From Streptomyces sp. NBC_00620 (GTDB taxonomy: Bacteria; Actinomycetota; Actinomycetes; Streptomycetales; Streptomycetaceae), in NCBI RefSeq assembly GCF_026341825.1, contig NZ_JAPENY010000003.1:2108001-2172000 (forward strand): 64,000 bases of DNA, written 5' to 3'. A program made the position numbers and the translations under genes. The notes beneath the pieces were generated by a model, which saw nothing but the letters and a program-made list of their open reading frames with translations, did no database searches and was not told where the DNA came from. Positions 45,674-54,744 of the stretch are shown one piece after another. The stretch's first letter is position 1; each line of letters opens with the position of its first letter.

Positions 45674-46309
45674 GTGACCTTCGGATTCGCTCCGTCCTCG
45701 GCGGCATCCTTGTCGACGTCTGCCGATCTGTCCGCCGCTTCCACCGACCCACTGGCCCGGATGCTCGAACCCGCCGAGTGGGCCTCCGCCGGGATTCCGC
45801 TGCTGCGCAATCCCCGTGAGGTCGTCAGCGGACTGCATGCGCGGCACCGGCCAAGGCCCTCGACCGCGGTCGTGGCCGTCCTTGATCCGGACGAGCGGCT
45901 GAGCGCGAGCGCCTCGTTCACCCGGCGTCCGGATCCGGCGGACGGCTGGATGTTCCGCAACGCGCTGCTGGCGCAGCTGCGCCGGGTCATCCCGCACGAC
46001 CTGCGGCGCCGCACTCCGGTGCGCACGGCTGTGCTGCTCTACTGCCGTGACGGCGACGCGCGTTGGACGGAGGAGGACGGGGCGTGGATGTGGGGGCTGC
46101 GGGACGCCTGCACGCTTCACGGGCTGCGCTGTGGGGCGTACATCACACTGACGCGTGACGGCTGGCAGGTCCTCGGCGAGGGCCGCGGCGGACGCCGTCC
46201 GAACACGGACTCACCCCCGGAGTCCTTCACCGCGACAGCGGCACCGCCGCTGCTGCCGCGCACCGGCGGCGCCGCCTCGGAGGTGCTGCGCCGGGCAGCC
46301 GCCCGCTGA
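45674..46309 (+). CDS. Uncharacterised Streptomyces protein
   Basis: A 211-residue protein with no family I can name. After a Ser/Ala-rich N-terminus, residues about 28-165 form a probable mixed alpha/beta domain (LHARHRPRPSTAVVAVLDPD, WMFRNALLAQLRRVIPHDLR, TAVLLYCRDGDARWTEEDGA, WMWGLRDACTLHGLRCGAYITL). The C-terminus is disordered. GGGAGGAAC directly before the GTG is a good ribosome-binding site, and codon bias is normal. The 220-bp leader after recQ contains CCCAATT and AATTGGG arms that could pair (45522-45568). Confidence 0.8.
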   Translation: MTFGFAPSSAASLSTSADLSAASTDPLARMLEPAEWASAGIPLLRNPREVVSGLHARHRPRPSTAVVAVLDPDERLSASASFTRRPDPADGWMFRNALLAQLRRVIPHDLRRRTPVRTAVLLYCRDGDARWTEEDGAWMWGLRDACTLHGLRCGAYITLTRDGWQVLGEGRGGRRPNTDSPPESFTATAAPPLLPRTGGAASEVLRRAAAR

Positions 46310-46758
46310 GCCCGAGGCAACCGCAGGCCAAGACGGGGCAGCCGCCTGCCTCCGTCAGCCAAAACCGGGGCGAACAATCTCCCAAGCGCGCCGACAGGGC
46401 GTACGGCAGCTGAGAGGACGTACGGCCAGGCGTCGCGAGGAAGTGCCCACGCAGGCCGGGCGAGATGACGGCACCTCGCGAACCACGTCTCGAACCCCCG
46501 CCTCCGGGGCCGCAACAGTCGTACGCCCCGTACCGGCACGCACGATCCCTGCAGAACCCGTCGTACGCCAAAGCCGCCTACAGGCCCCGCATGCGGCAAG
46601 CTCGCAAGGAGTACCGCCCTCGCGGGGCACCGCCGATGGAACACCCCGCACAGGCGCACAGGCATGCGCGCACGTCAAGATGACCGCCGGACAGGTGCCG
46701 CCGCGGCGGCACCCTCAGCGTCCCCCCGAGCGTGCCCCGGACGACGTCCGGAACGCGC
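46310..46758. other. Intergenic region with perfect 20-bp palindrome
   Basis: About 450 bp between convergent genes. GGTGCCGCCGCGGCGGCACC (46694-46713) is a perfect palindrome, and CCGGAC-GAC-GTCCGG (46737-46751) a second hairpin, so both may act as terminators. A 72-codon plus-strand ORF (46465-46683) is present, but its third-position GC is only about 72 per cent, which argues against a gene. Confidence 0.6.
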
Positions 46759-47379
46759 TCAGACCCCCGCGCCCAGCACCGAGTTGATCTGCTGCGGGTC
46801 ACCGCAGACGATCAGCAAGGCACCGGCCCGGCCAATGGCCTGCGGCAGGGCGGTGGCGGCGACAGGGTCGGGACCGCCGTTGACGGCGACCACGACCACG
46901 GGACGGGACGCGGCCCGGCCCACAACTGAGGCGTCGGCGTAGAAGACGTCGTCGCCCGCGTCGTGCTGCGCCCAGTAGGCGGCCTCGCCGAAGGAGAGTT
47001 CGTGCGCGGCCCACGGGTGCGGTTCGCCGGTGGTGATCACCAGCACCTCACCGGGGGCGCGGCCCGACTCCAACAGCAGGTCGACGGCTTCTTCGGCGGC
47101 GTCCAGCGCGCCCTCGGCCGAGGCCGGGATGAGCTGGATCTGCGGAGTGGCGGCTGCGGCTGCCGGGGCGGACGGCCCCGGAGCGGCCACGACCGGCTCG
47201 CGCGGGGTGCGTTGGGCCGGCATCGGCCGGACAGGACCCGGACGGCCGGGACGCGGCGGAGCCGCGGGACGGGGACCGGGTACGGGACGGGGGGTCGGCG
47301 CGGTGCGGCCACTGGCCGGAGTCGCGCGGGGACCCTGGGCACTCTCGTGAATCTGAGGCTCCTCGGGAATGAGAGGCAT
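46759..47379 (-). CDS. Uncharacterised protein with Pro-rich N-terminus
   Basis: A 206-residue protein. Residues 1-85 are Pro/Arg/Ala-rich and probably disordered. Residues about 86-206 form a small alpha/beta domain (EGALDAAEEAVDLLLESGRA; VLVITTGEPHPWAAHELS; FYADASVVGRAASRPVVVVA; GRAGALLIVCGDPQQINSVL) without a recognised active site. The ATG has no ribosome-binding site, but GATAAAAAT 7 bp upstream resembles a -10, suggesting a leaderless transcript. It could also be co-transcribed with rnhB, which ends 68 bp upstream. Confidence 0.78.
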   Translation of the reverse strand: MPLIPEEPQIHESAQGPRATPASGRTAPTPRPVPGPRPAAPPRPGRPGPVRPMPAQRTPREPVVAAPGPSAPAAAAATPQIQLIPASAEGALDAAEEAVDLLLESGRAPGEVLVITTGEPHPWAAHELSFGEAAYWAQHDAGDDVFYADASVVGRAASRPVVVVAVNGGPDPVAATALPQAIGRAGALLIVCGDPQQINSVLGAGV

Positions 47380-47447
47380 GAGCTGATTTTTATCAAACGC
47401 CGGTGCGACTCGCGTCGGCGGGTGGCACATGAGTGCGAGCGGAACCG

Positions 47448-48149
47448 TCAGAAATCGAAGCCGAGCTGGCCCTCGATCTCAGGAACGCTTCCATCCGCCC
47501 AGCTGCGGACCTTCTTGAGGTGCCGCCACTGGGGCAGCGCATCAAGATACGCCCATGACAGCCGGTGGTACGGGGTGGGGCCCCGCTCCTCCAGTGCGGC
47601 CTTGTGCACGGGCGACGGATACCCGGCGTTGGCCGCAAAACCGAAGTCTGCATGGTCGATACCCAGTTCGGCCATCATTTTGTCGCGCTGAACCTTGGCG
47701 ATCACCGAGGCCGCCGCGACGGACACACAGGACTGGTCGCCCTTGATCACCGTCCGGACCCGCCACGGAGAGCCGACATAGTCGTGCTTCCCGTCGAGAA
47801 TGACGGCGTCCGGACGCTCGGGCAAGGCCTCCAGTGCGCGTACGGCCGCCAGCCGCTGGGCGGCCGTCATCCCCAGGCTGTCGATCTCCTCCGGAGACGC
47901 ATGACCAAGGGCGTACGACGTCACCCATTTCTCCAACTCGGCTGCGAGCGCGGTACGCCGCTTGACGGTCAGGAGTTTGGAGTCGGTGAGCCCTTCAGGG
48001 GGACGACGCAGTCCCGTGACGGCGGCGCAGACGGTGACCGGGCCGGCCCAAGCGCCGCGCCCCACCTCGTCGACACCGGCAATGATCTTCGCTCCGGTCG
48101 TTGCGCGGAGGGAGCGCTCGACGGTGTGGGTGGGTGGTTCGTACGGCAT
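47448..48149 (-). CDS. rnhB: Ribonuclease HII
   Basis: A 233-residue enzyme that removes ribonucleotides and RNA strands from DNA hybrids. The core GVDEVGRGAWAGPV (residues 25-38) supplies the catalytic Asp and Glu, the third Asp is in VILDGKHDY, and the fourth in SVAAASVIAKVQRD. The length is normal. The GTC/ATG region at 48147-48149 is the start of the conserved frame. On its upstream side the tetR gene follows in the same direction with a 220-bp gap that contains a degenerate 23-bp tandem array. Confidence 0.95.
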   Translation of the reverse strand: MPYEPPTHTVERSLRATTGAKIIAGVDEVGRGAWAGPVTVCAAVTGLRRPPEGLTDSKLLTVKRRTALAAELEKWVTSYALGHASPEEIDSLGMTAAQRLAAVRALEALPERPDAVILDGKHDYVGSPWRVRTVIKGDQSCVSVAAASVIAKVQRDKMMAELGIDHADFGFAANAGYPSPVHKAALEERGPTPYHRLSWAYLDALPQWRHLKKVRSWADGSVPEIEGQLGFDF

Positions 48150-48227
48150 GGCGTCATCAGACTACGCCGCCCGGAGCCCCTCGCGACACCCTGGTTTCCC
48201 CGAGCGACCACGGGCTCCCCGGCGAGG

Positions 48228-48388
48228 CCGATCAGACACCTTGAGCGGAACCGATCAGAGACCTTGAGCGGTACCGATCAGGCACCCTGAGCGACACCGG
48301 TCGGACCCGTCGACCAAGGTCGATCCGGCACCTCGAACCAGGTGGAGCCGGCACCTCGCGCGACGCCGCTCAGACAGCCTCCCGCCGC
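48228..48388. repeat. Degenerate 23-bp tandem repeat, seven units, running into tetR
   Basis: Units start at 48228, 48251, 48274, 48297, 48320, 48343 and 48366. The first three open with CCGATCAG and share about 80 per cent identity; later ones decay. The seventh contains the tetR stop codon (48370-48372), so the array spans the gene end and its 3' flank. Confidence 0.85.
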
Positions 48389-48993
48389 AGCAGCGGGACC
48401 ATCAGCTGGTCGATCATCTCCTCCAGATCCCCATCGCTCCATTCGCTCGCGCACACCTTTGAGCGGTACATCATCATCGCCGGGATGGCATCGAAGACGT
48501 ATGCGTTCGCGGCGTCGGGTCGCACCTCTCCCCGCTCCATTCCACGGTGAATGACCTCACGAAGCAGGTGCAGGGTCGGCTCGACGACCCCGCCGAGGAT
48601 CACGGCATGGAAGCGTTCAGCCTGAGCCGCATCGCATTCGTAAAGAACTGAGCGAAGCGCGAAACCGGGCTGCGAGAACATCGCCTCGCGCACCCGTCGG
48701 CACAGCTCGAGCAGGTCCTCCCGGACACTCCCGAAGTCGGGCGCCTCCGTCAGGCTCGGCAGTCCGGCCTGGAGCGCGTCCGCGACAAGGTCCTCCTTGG
48801 AGGGCCAGCGGCGGTAGACCGCGGCCTTGCCTGTCTGGGCGCGCGCCGCGACACCCTCCATGGTGAGGCCGTTCCAGCCGACCGTACTGAGCTGCTCCAG
48901 CGCGGCCTCGAGGATCGCCCGTTCGAGTACGGCACCGCGTCGACGCGGGGAGGCCGTCCGAGCGGGGGCAGCCGTCCAACGCGAAGTAACCAT
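48370..48993 (-). CDS. TetR family transcriptional repressor
   Basis: A 207-residue repressor. The N-terminal HTH (RGAVLERAILEAALEQLSTV, GWNGLTMEGVAARAQTGKAA, VYRRWPSKEDLVADAL) is typical TetR, and the C-terminal half is the ligand-binding helical domain of TetR_C type. I chose the ATG at 48993 because GGAGA lies 7 bp upstream; an ATG 21 bp earlier has none. It is divergent from the DHA2 exporter gene, with twin operators between, so it should repress the exporter until a drug is bound. Confidence 0.94.
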   Translation of the reverse strand: MVTSRWTAAPARTASPRRRGAVLERAILEAALEQLSTVGWNGLTMEGVAARAQTGKAAVYRRWPSKEDLVADALQAGLPSLTEAPDFGSVREDLLELCRRVREAMFSQPGFALRSVLYECDAAQAERFHAVILGGVVEPTLHLLREVIHRGMERGEVRPDAANAYVFDAIPAMMMYRSKVCASEWSDGDLEEMIDQLMVPLLRREAV

Positions 48994-49077
48994 CTGAGTG
49001 TCTCCGTTGAGCATGAGGGAGCGGGACTTCCAGGGCGGGGCGAGTTGGTCTCATGACGTCACGCGGCAGAGATTCAA

Positions 49078-49143
49078 TGAACGCTTGCGTTCACTGTCGG
49101 GGACTCACTACCGTTGACGCAACAGTGAACGCGAGCGTTCACT
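49078..49143. promoter_or_regulatory. Twin TetR-type operators in the tetR/MFS divergent promoter
   Basis: TGAACGC-TT-GCGTTCA (49078-49093) and TGAACGC-GA-GCGTTCA (49126-49141, extended to 20 bp with flanking AG and CT) are identical 7-bp half-site palindromes with centres 48 bp apart. TTGACG (49114-49119) between them is a probable -35 of the exporter promoter, so the second site covers the spacer or -10. Confidence 0.88.
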
Positions 49144-49166
49144 AACGCACTTGTGGGGGACCCATA

Positions 49167-50726
49167 GTGACAACCTCTCAGTTGATTCAGGACGGCCCAA
49201 AACCAGGAGCGGCCCGCCGGGAGGGGCATCCCGGCATCGCACTCACCGTCATCGCGGCCTGCCAACTCATGGTGGTACTCGACGCGACGATTGTGAATAT
49301 CGCCCTCCCGCACATTCAAGACGCGCTCAAGTTCAGTACGACCGATCTCACCTGGGTGGTCAGCGCGTACACCCTCACCTTCGGTGGCCTGCTGCTTCTC
49401 GGCGGGCGCGCTGGTGACATCCTCGGTCGGCGCCGGGTCTTCATGACCGGCATCCTGCTCTTCACGCTCGCCTCACTGCTGGGCGGATTCGCCCAGGAAC
49501 CCTGGCAGTTGCTGGCCGCGCGCGCCCTCCAGGGGGTCGGTGGCGCGATCGCGTCGCCCACCTCGCTGGCCCTCATCACCACCACGTTCCCCGAAGGACC
49601 GGAGCGGAACCGGGCCTTCGGAGTCTTCGCCGCGGTCTCGGCCGGCGGCGGCGCGATCGGGCTCCTCGCGGGCGGCATGCTCACCGAGTGGCTCGACTGG
49701 CGCTGGGTGCTCTTCGTCAACGTGCCCATCGGTGTGCTGATCGCCGTGCTCACACCGCTGTACATCAGCGAGTCCGAACGCCATCCCGGGCGCTTCGACA
49801 TCTCCGGCGCGCTCACCTCGACAGCCGGAATGGCCGCCCTGGTGTACGGGTTCATCCGCGCCGCGGAGGAGGGCTGGAGCGACAGCCTCACCATCGGGTC
49901 CTTCGGTGCCGCGGTGGTGCTGCTGGCGGCCTTCGTGTTCATCGAGATGCGGGCCAAGGAACCGATCACCCCGCTGAAGATGTTCGCCGACCGCAACCGC
50001 TCGGGCACCTACGTGATCATGCTCAGCCTGGCCGCGGCCATGTTCGGCATGTTCTTCTTCATCGTCCTCTTCGTGCAGAACGTGCTGGACTACACACCGA
50101 TCGAGGCGGGCCTGGCCTTCCTTCCGGTGACGGTCGCGATCGTCACGGGCGCAGGTCTGTCCCAGCGGTTCCTGCCGGTCCTCGGGCCCAAGCCGTTCAT
50201 GCTCGTCGGTTCGGCGCTCGTCGCGCTCGGGCTCGGCTGGCAGACCTTCATCGACCCGGGAAGTTCGTACGTCGGTGGGGTGCTCGGCCCGATGCTGCTG
50301 TTCGGCTTCGGCATGGGGCTGAACTTCGTCACGCTGACCCTCACGGCGGTCTCCGGTGTCGCCGCCCACGAGGCGGGCGCGGCCTCAGGCATGCTCAATG
50401 TCACCCAGCAGGTGGGCGGCTCGCTCGGCCTCTCCATCCTGACCACGGTCTTCGGCTCGGCCAGCCGCAACGAGGCGGAGAAGCAGATCCCGGACTTCAT
50501 GGCGAACGCCTCGGCCGAGCAGAAGGCCGAGTTCGCCGAGACGCAGCAGCTGCCCGCCCCTTGGGGTCACGAGGTGCTCGCCAACGGCATCTCGACCGCC
50601 TTCATCCCGGCCGTCGCGATGGCCCTACTGGCTCTGATTACCGCAACGTTGGTGATCCGGGTCCGCAAGAGCGACCTGGACGCCCTCGCCGGCACGGCAA
50701 GCACAGCAGGGCCGGCCGGAGGCTGA
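49167..50726 (+). CDS. MFS drug exporter, DHA2 (14-TM) family
   Basis: A 519-residue proton-driven efflux protein. LDATIVNIALPHIQ (motif C/D1 region) lies in TM1, GRAGDILGRRRVF is the motif A loop, and about 14 hydrophobic helices follow, ending with IPAVAMALLALITATLVI. This matches EmrB/QacA-type exporters. The GTG start follows TGGGGGA. It is divergent from its presumed repressor TetR. The substrate is unknown, but regulator-controlled DHA2 pumps in Streptomyces usually export antibiotics or toxic small molecules. Confidence 0.95.
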   Translation: MTTSQLIQDGPKPGAARREGHPGIALTVIAACQLMVVLDATIVNIALPHIQDALKFSTTDLTWVVSAYTLTFGGLLLLGGRAGDILGRRRVFMTGILLFTLASLLGGFAQEPWQLLAARALQGVGGAIASPTSLALITTTFPEGPERNRAFGVFAAVSAGGGAIGLLAGGMLTEWLDWRWVLFVNVPIGVLIAVLTPLYISESERHPGRFDISGALTSTAGMAALVYGFIRAAEEGWSDSLTIGSFGAAVVLLAAFVFIEMRAKEPITPLKMFADRNRSGTYVIMLSLAAAMFGMFFFIVLFVQNVLDYTPIEAGLAFLPVTVAIVTGAGLSQRFLPVLGPKPFMLVGSALVALGLGWQTFIDPGSSYVGGVLGPMLLFGFGMGLNFVTLTLTAVSGVAAHEAGAASGMLNVTQQVGGSLGLSILTTVFGSASRNEAEKQIPDFMANASAEQKAEFAETQQLPAPWGHEVLANGISTAFIPAVAMALLALITATLVIRVRKSDLDALAGTASTAGPAGG

Positions 50727-50828
50727 TGCAGGCTGCGGAGGGCCGGGCCCGGGGTCCGGGGATCGACGGCGAGGACGCCGGTCCGGCCATCCGCAGGAGG
50801 ACCATGAAAGTGGGACTCCAGTACGACG

Positions 50829-50869
50829 AACGAGCAGATCTGAAGAACGAGCAGATCTGAAGAACGAGC
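50829..50869 (+). repeat. 17-bp tandem repeat downstream of the MFS gene
   Basis: AACGAGCAGATCTGAAG occurs twice in tandem (50829-50845 and 50846-50862), followed by a partial third AACGAGC. It lies about 100 bp past the MFS stop codon. Confidence 0.85.
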
Positions 50870-50954
50870 GACGAGCGCGTCTCAGCAGCGCACTATCACC
50901 TCTGCTGCCCAGGTCACCGCGCGACAGCTGTCGCCTCAGTGACCCACGCCGGTC

Positions 50955-52658
50955 TCACCGGTACAGGAGCTCGTTGCTCAGCCCACTGCACGCGCTCCAG
51001 TCCGCGTCCTTCGACACGGGCTGGTCGCGGAGGATGTCCCGGGCACGGGCCTCTCCCCAACTGGTGGCGTACCAGGGTTCGGCGCCCTCTTCCAGGTCAG
51101 CCGCGATGGATCGCAGCGCACACGAACGCAACGGTTCCTTCAGCTGGTCAAGGGCGGGTACCGCGTCGGCGGACAGGCCTCGCGCGTAGTCGAGGTCGAA
51201 TTTGCCGGTGTCCTCGTACCGCTGGACGTTGCGCTCGGCGATCAGGCTGTCCGGCGACATCAGCCCGAACGCGAGTACGCCGGCCGCCGCACTCGCCGCG
51301 ACCACACGCGGCAACCAGCGAGCGCCCCACACTCCGGCCGCCATGATGAGCACGATGACCAGGCCCAGCCAGAGCTCCACGGCCACCACGGAGACCCTCA
51401 GCCGCGTCAGTCCATAAGCCTCCACATACATGTCCATACGCCGCACCGCCGATGCCACGACAACGAGCGCCAGCACGCACAGAGTTCCCAGCACACCGCG
51501 CACCAGCTTCCGGTCACGCCCGCCGTCACGCGGCGCCCAGCGCAGGGCGAAGACGATGACGAGCAGGGTCAGAAGCGTGACGAGGAGCAACTGCCAGAAG
51601 CCCTGGCGCGCGTACTCGGCGTACGTCTGGCCGGTCTTCTTCAGTACGGATTCGTATCCGCCGAAGAGGACGGCGAGTTGGACGGCGTTGAAGGCCGCGA
51701 AGAGCCCGGTGAGCACGATCAGCGGCAGCGCCCACTCGAGTCGGCCGCGGGGCCGTCCCGCAGGTACCTCGACCCGGTCCCACTGGATGGGCGCGGCGGC
51801 TGTGTGCGCCACCGCGAGCGCGCCTACCAGGCCGAGCAGCAGGAGCAGGAAGCGCCAGGGTCCGCCGGAGACGGAGGTGTCCGGCACCAGAGCACCGAGC
51901 AGATCGGCGAAGGCAGCGTCGGCACCCGCGAACAGCGCCCCGAAGACCAGCAGCAGAACCGCCGTCACAGCGAGCGCGCGCAGCCCCGATCCGACGTTGC
52001 CACGGGAGCTGCCGGACCGTTCGCGCAGACCGCGCCAGCCCCACGCGGGGCCGGTGACCAGGGCGTTGAGGATGCCGATGGGACCCAGCAGGACGGCCGG
52101 CCAGGTACGGCCGCCGTGCACCGCCATGGAGCCCAGCGCGATCGCGGTGACCACGGCCAGGAACGAAGGCCAGTCCGCGTCGCGCAGTGCGGGCACGGCC
52201 AGCAGGGCGATTCCGCCGATGCCCCAGACGAGCGTCCACGCGCGCGGGCGTCGTCCCGCGGCCTGGGCGGCGAAGTACGCGGCGAGCGCGGCCGGGATCG
52301 CGACCATCACCAGGTTGAGCGCCAGGCCGTCACCCAGGAGCAGCATGCTGAGCAGTCCGGTGGCGAGCGCGGCCCACAGAGTGGCCGTACGCACCGGGGC
52401 GGGGGCCTCCACCTGGAGCTCGGCAAGCCAGGGGACGGGGACGGGCGACGGATGGGCCCAGTGCGTGTCCTCGTCGGGCTCGGTCGCGTCCTCCCCGTCG
52501 GGCTCGGTCGCGCCCCCCTTGGAGACCGATTCGGGGACGGCGTCTTCAGGATCACGAATTCCGCTCGAACCGACGCTCTCCGGCGCATCGGGCTCTGCAT
52601 CTCCCGGCCGCGCGGTCCCCTGATCTCTCGGCTCGGACGTGGACGGTATGTCGGACAC
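50955..52658 (-). CDS. DUF4173 (DUF4153) multipass membrane protein
   Basis: A 567-residue membrane protein. Residues 1-85 are acidic and hydrophilic (EPDGEDATEPDED), then 11 or so hydrophobic helices start at LWAALATGLLSMLLLGDGLAL. The conserved region QTYAEYARQGFWQLLLVTLL and RMDMYVEAYGLTRLRVSV is the DUF4173 signature. The C-terminal about 90 residues (LDYARGLSADAVPALDQLKE) are soluble. GGGAGGGGG precedes the GTG. The function is not known; the family is common next to two-component kinases, but none is adjacent here. Confidence 0.88.
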   Translation of the reverse strand: MSDIPSTSEPRDQGTARPGDAEPDAPESVGSSGIRDPEDAVPESVSKGGATEPDGEDATEPDEDTHWAHPSPVPVPWLAELQVEAPAPVRTATLWAALATGLLSMLLLGDGLALNLVMVAIPAALAAYFAAQAAGRRPRAWTLVWGIGGIALLAVPALRDADWPSFLAVVTAIALGSMAVHGGRTWPAVLLGPIGILNALVTGPAWGWRGLRERSGSSRGNVGSGLRALAVTAVLLLVFGALFAGADAAFADLLGALVPDTSVSGGPWRFLLLLLGLVGALAVAHTAAAPIQWDRVEVPAGRPRGRLEWALPLIVLTGLFAAFNAVQLAVLFGGYESVLKKTGQTYAEYARQGFWQLLLVTLLTLLVIVFALRWAPRDGGRDRKLVRGVLGTLCVLALVVVASAVRRMDMYVEAYGLTRLRVSVVAVELWLGLVIVLIMAAGVWGARWLPRVVAASAAAGVLAFGLMSPDSLIAERNVQRYEDTGKFDLDYARGLSADAVPALDQLKEPLRSCALRSIAADLEEGAEPWYATSWGEARARDILRDQPVSKDADWSACSGLSNELLYR

Positions 52659-53038
52659 GGAACCCCCTCCCTGCCGGCCCTGACACAGCCCACAACACGC
52701 CGCGACGGCGGAAGGGCTGGTGACCGGTGTCTTGTCGGCGCACGCCCGGCATGATCAACAGGCGGCGTGGCGGAAAGGGTATCCACAGGCAACCTGCCTA
52801 AGGGCGTGGCGGTGGCGCTGTAGCAAGCCTGTGACAGAGGCCGCCGTTACCGGCACGGGCGTCGGCGTGGCGCGCGCCTCACGGGACCCGTCAGCGTCCC
52901 GGATCCTCTCCGAAGCGGATCGCCCCTCACGAAGCACTCACGCGGCGGGCTGTGGAGCCGTAGACAGGAAGCACCACTGCGGCCCACCGGAGAGACCCAC
53001 CAAGCCGGGCGTCTCCGGCCTGATCCGCCGGACAGGCC
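52659..53038. other. Intergenic region, promoter side of the DUF4173 gene
   Basis: 380 bp without a supported gene between two minus-strand genes. A TCCGGC-CTGATCC-GCCGGA hairpin at 53014-53032 may terminate the ADP-ribosylglycohydrolase gene, which ends at 53039. Otherwise nothing distinctive is seen. Confidence 0.5.
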
Positions 53039-53968
53039 CTAGGCTCCGCTCGCCGTACGCCCGTACGCCGCCCCCTGCATCCAGTCCGGCAGCCCTTCGG
53101 TCCGCTCCAGCCACGTCCCCGGCGGCGCCCCCGCCTTCCCGGAGGCGACGACGCCGCCCACGATGGCGCAGGTCGTGTCCATGTCGCCGCCCACCTGGGC
53201 GGTCGCCCAGAAGGCCTTTTCGTAGTCGCCCAGGCCTCTGGCCGCCGACCAGAGCGCGAAAGGAACGGTGTCGTGGGCCGTAGTACGCCGTCCGCAGCCG
53301 AGGACGGCGGCGACGGTGGCGGTATCGGCGTAGTCGAGCATGTCCCGGGCGCGCCGCAGCCCCGCGCCTACGGCGCTGCGCGGGACGAGCGCGATGACGC
53401 CGTCGAGCAGGGCCTCGGCGCTCGGCGGGCCGGCGGGGTCGGCGGCCAGCGCGGCGGCAGCGGCGACGGCCATGGCGCCGACCACGGCCTCGCGGTGCTG
53501 GTGCGTGGGGTAGGCGGAGATCTCGGCCTGGTGCGTGGCCTGCTCCGGATCGTCCGCGTACCAGGCCCCCAGAGGGGCGATCCGCATCGCGGCACCATTG
53601 CCCCACGAACCCTGTCCGTTGAAGAGGGCGGACGACAGCGCGCGCCAGTCACCGCCCTCCCGGACCAGCCTCAGCAGCCGGTTGACCGCGGGGCCGTACC
53701 CCCGGTCGAAGTCGTGGTGCTCGGCGAAGGAGCGGGCCAGCTCGTCCTGGTCGATGCGGTCGTGTACGGCCAAAACGGCCACTACGGAGCAGGCCATTTC
53801 GGTGTCGTCGGTCCATTGCCACGGTCGGGGCGGCAGCTCACGGCGCTTGAGCAGCGGGTAGTTCGCGGGCACGAAGAACTGCGAGCCCAGCGCGTCCCCC
53901 ACCGCGAGTCCACGCAGGCTGGCCATGGCACGGTCCAGGCGTCCGGGGGAAGAGGAGTCAGCGGTCAT
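53039..53968 (-). CDS. ADP-ribosylglycohydrolase family protein
   Basis: A 309-residue enzyme of the DraG/ARH fold. Metal-ligand motifs are intact: GLAVGDALGSQ (start of the fold), WTDDTEM (near residue 52-58) and GGDMDTTCAI (near residue 263). These bind two Mg2+ or Mn2+ ions and cleave ADP-ribose from an arginine or small molecule. There is no signal peptide. It is separated by 12 bp from the histidine phosphatase gene upstream, so they are co-transcribed. The adjacent phosphatase suggests nucleotide or ADP-ribose-phosphate processing, but this is inferred. Confidence 0.93.
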   Translation of the reverse strand: MTADSSSPGRLDRAMASLRGLAVGDALGSQFFVPANYPLLKRRELPPRPWQWTDDTEMACSVVAVLAVHDRIDQDELARSFAEHHDFDRGYGPAVNRLLRLVREGGDWRALSSALFNGQGSWGNGAAMRIAPLGAWYADDPEQATHQAEISAYPTHQHREAVVGAMAVAAAAALAADPAGPPSAEALLDGVIALVPRSAVGAGLRRARDMLDYADTATVAAVLGCGRRTTAHDTVPFALWSAARGLGDYEKAFWATAQVGGDMDTTCAIVGGVVASGKAGAPPGTWLERTEGLPDWMQGAAYGRTASGA

Positions 53969-53980
53969 CGCACTGCCACT

Positions 53981-54640
53981 CTATCCGGTGATTCCGTACG
54001 GCTCCGGATCACGCCAGCGTTCGAAAGGCCGGTCTAGCGTGTACCTGCCGTCCTCGCCGAGGACGAGCATCCGCGACTCCCCGTTCCCCGGGTTCGACAG
54101 CGATTCGAAGTCCGCGACCGTCCAGTGGAACCAGCGCATGCAGAACAGCCGCATGGCGAGGCCGTGAGTCACCAGGAGCACGTTCGGCGGATGGTCGGGA
54201 GCCTCGAAGCTCCGGTAAAGGCTCTCAAGGAAGCCGCCGACCCGGTCGTACACGTCGGCGCCGGACTCGCCCTGCGCGAAGCGGTAGAAAAAGTGCCCGT
54301 ACGCGTCCCGGTAGGCCTTCTGAAGGCGTACGTCGTCGCAGTCCTGCCAGTTGCCCCAGTCCTGCTCGCGCAGCCGCGGCTCTTCGCGTACCCGTACGAG
54401 CTCCGGGTCGAGGTGGAAGGCGCGGAACGTCTCGTGCGTACGCCGGTACGGGGAGACGTAAACGCTTACGCTCTCGCGCCCGAACACCTCCCGAAGCCGC
54501 TTCCCGGTCTCCTCCGCCTGCCGCCAGCCCCGTTCGGTGAGCGCCAGGGCATGGTCGGGCTCGCGTTCATACACGGTGTCGTCGGCGTTGCCCGTTGACT
54601 CGCCGTGCCGGACAAGGACGATGCGCCGTGGTCGTGCCAT
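53981..54640 (-). CDS. Histidine phosphatase family protein (phosphoglycerate mutase-like)
   Basis: A 219-residue enzyme. VRHGEST (phospho-His) at residues 10-16 and the second His in VTHGLAMR near residue 157 are the active-site landmarks, and an Arg in SPYRRTHET completes the pocket. This is a phosphatase or mutase of the PhoE type rather than a glycolytic mutase because its surrounding sequence differs. It lies upstream of the ADP-ribosylglycohydrolase gene and is probably co-transcribed with it. Confidence 0.94.
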   Translation of the reverse strand: MARPRRIVLVRHGESTGNADDTVYEREPDHALALTERGWRQAEETGKRLREVFGRESVSVYVSPYRRTHETFRAFHLDPELVRVREEPRLREQDWGNWQDCDDVRLQKAYRDAYGHFFYRFAQGESGADVYDRVGGFLESLYRSFEAPDHPPNVLLVTHGLAMRLFCMRWFHWTVADFESLSNPGNGESRMLVLGEDGRYTLDRPFERWRDPEPYGITG

Positions 54641-54744
54641 GCCAAGACCCTAAGTCGAGTGACCCCGGATCGAGCACTCGTACGGGCTCCATACGGCGTA
54701 GATCACACAACATCGGCACACACGGGGCGCGGCAGGCGGCCTCG

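Noticed and set aside
46465..46683. Plus-strand 72-codon ORF
   Set aside because: Third-position GC about 72 per cent, no ribosome-binding site and no similarity; overlaps reverse shadow ORFs.
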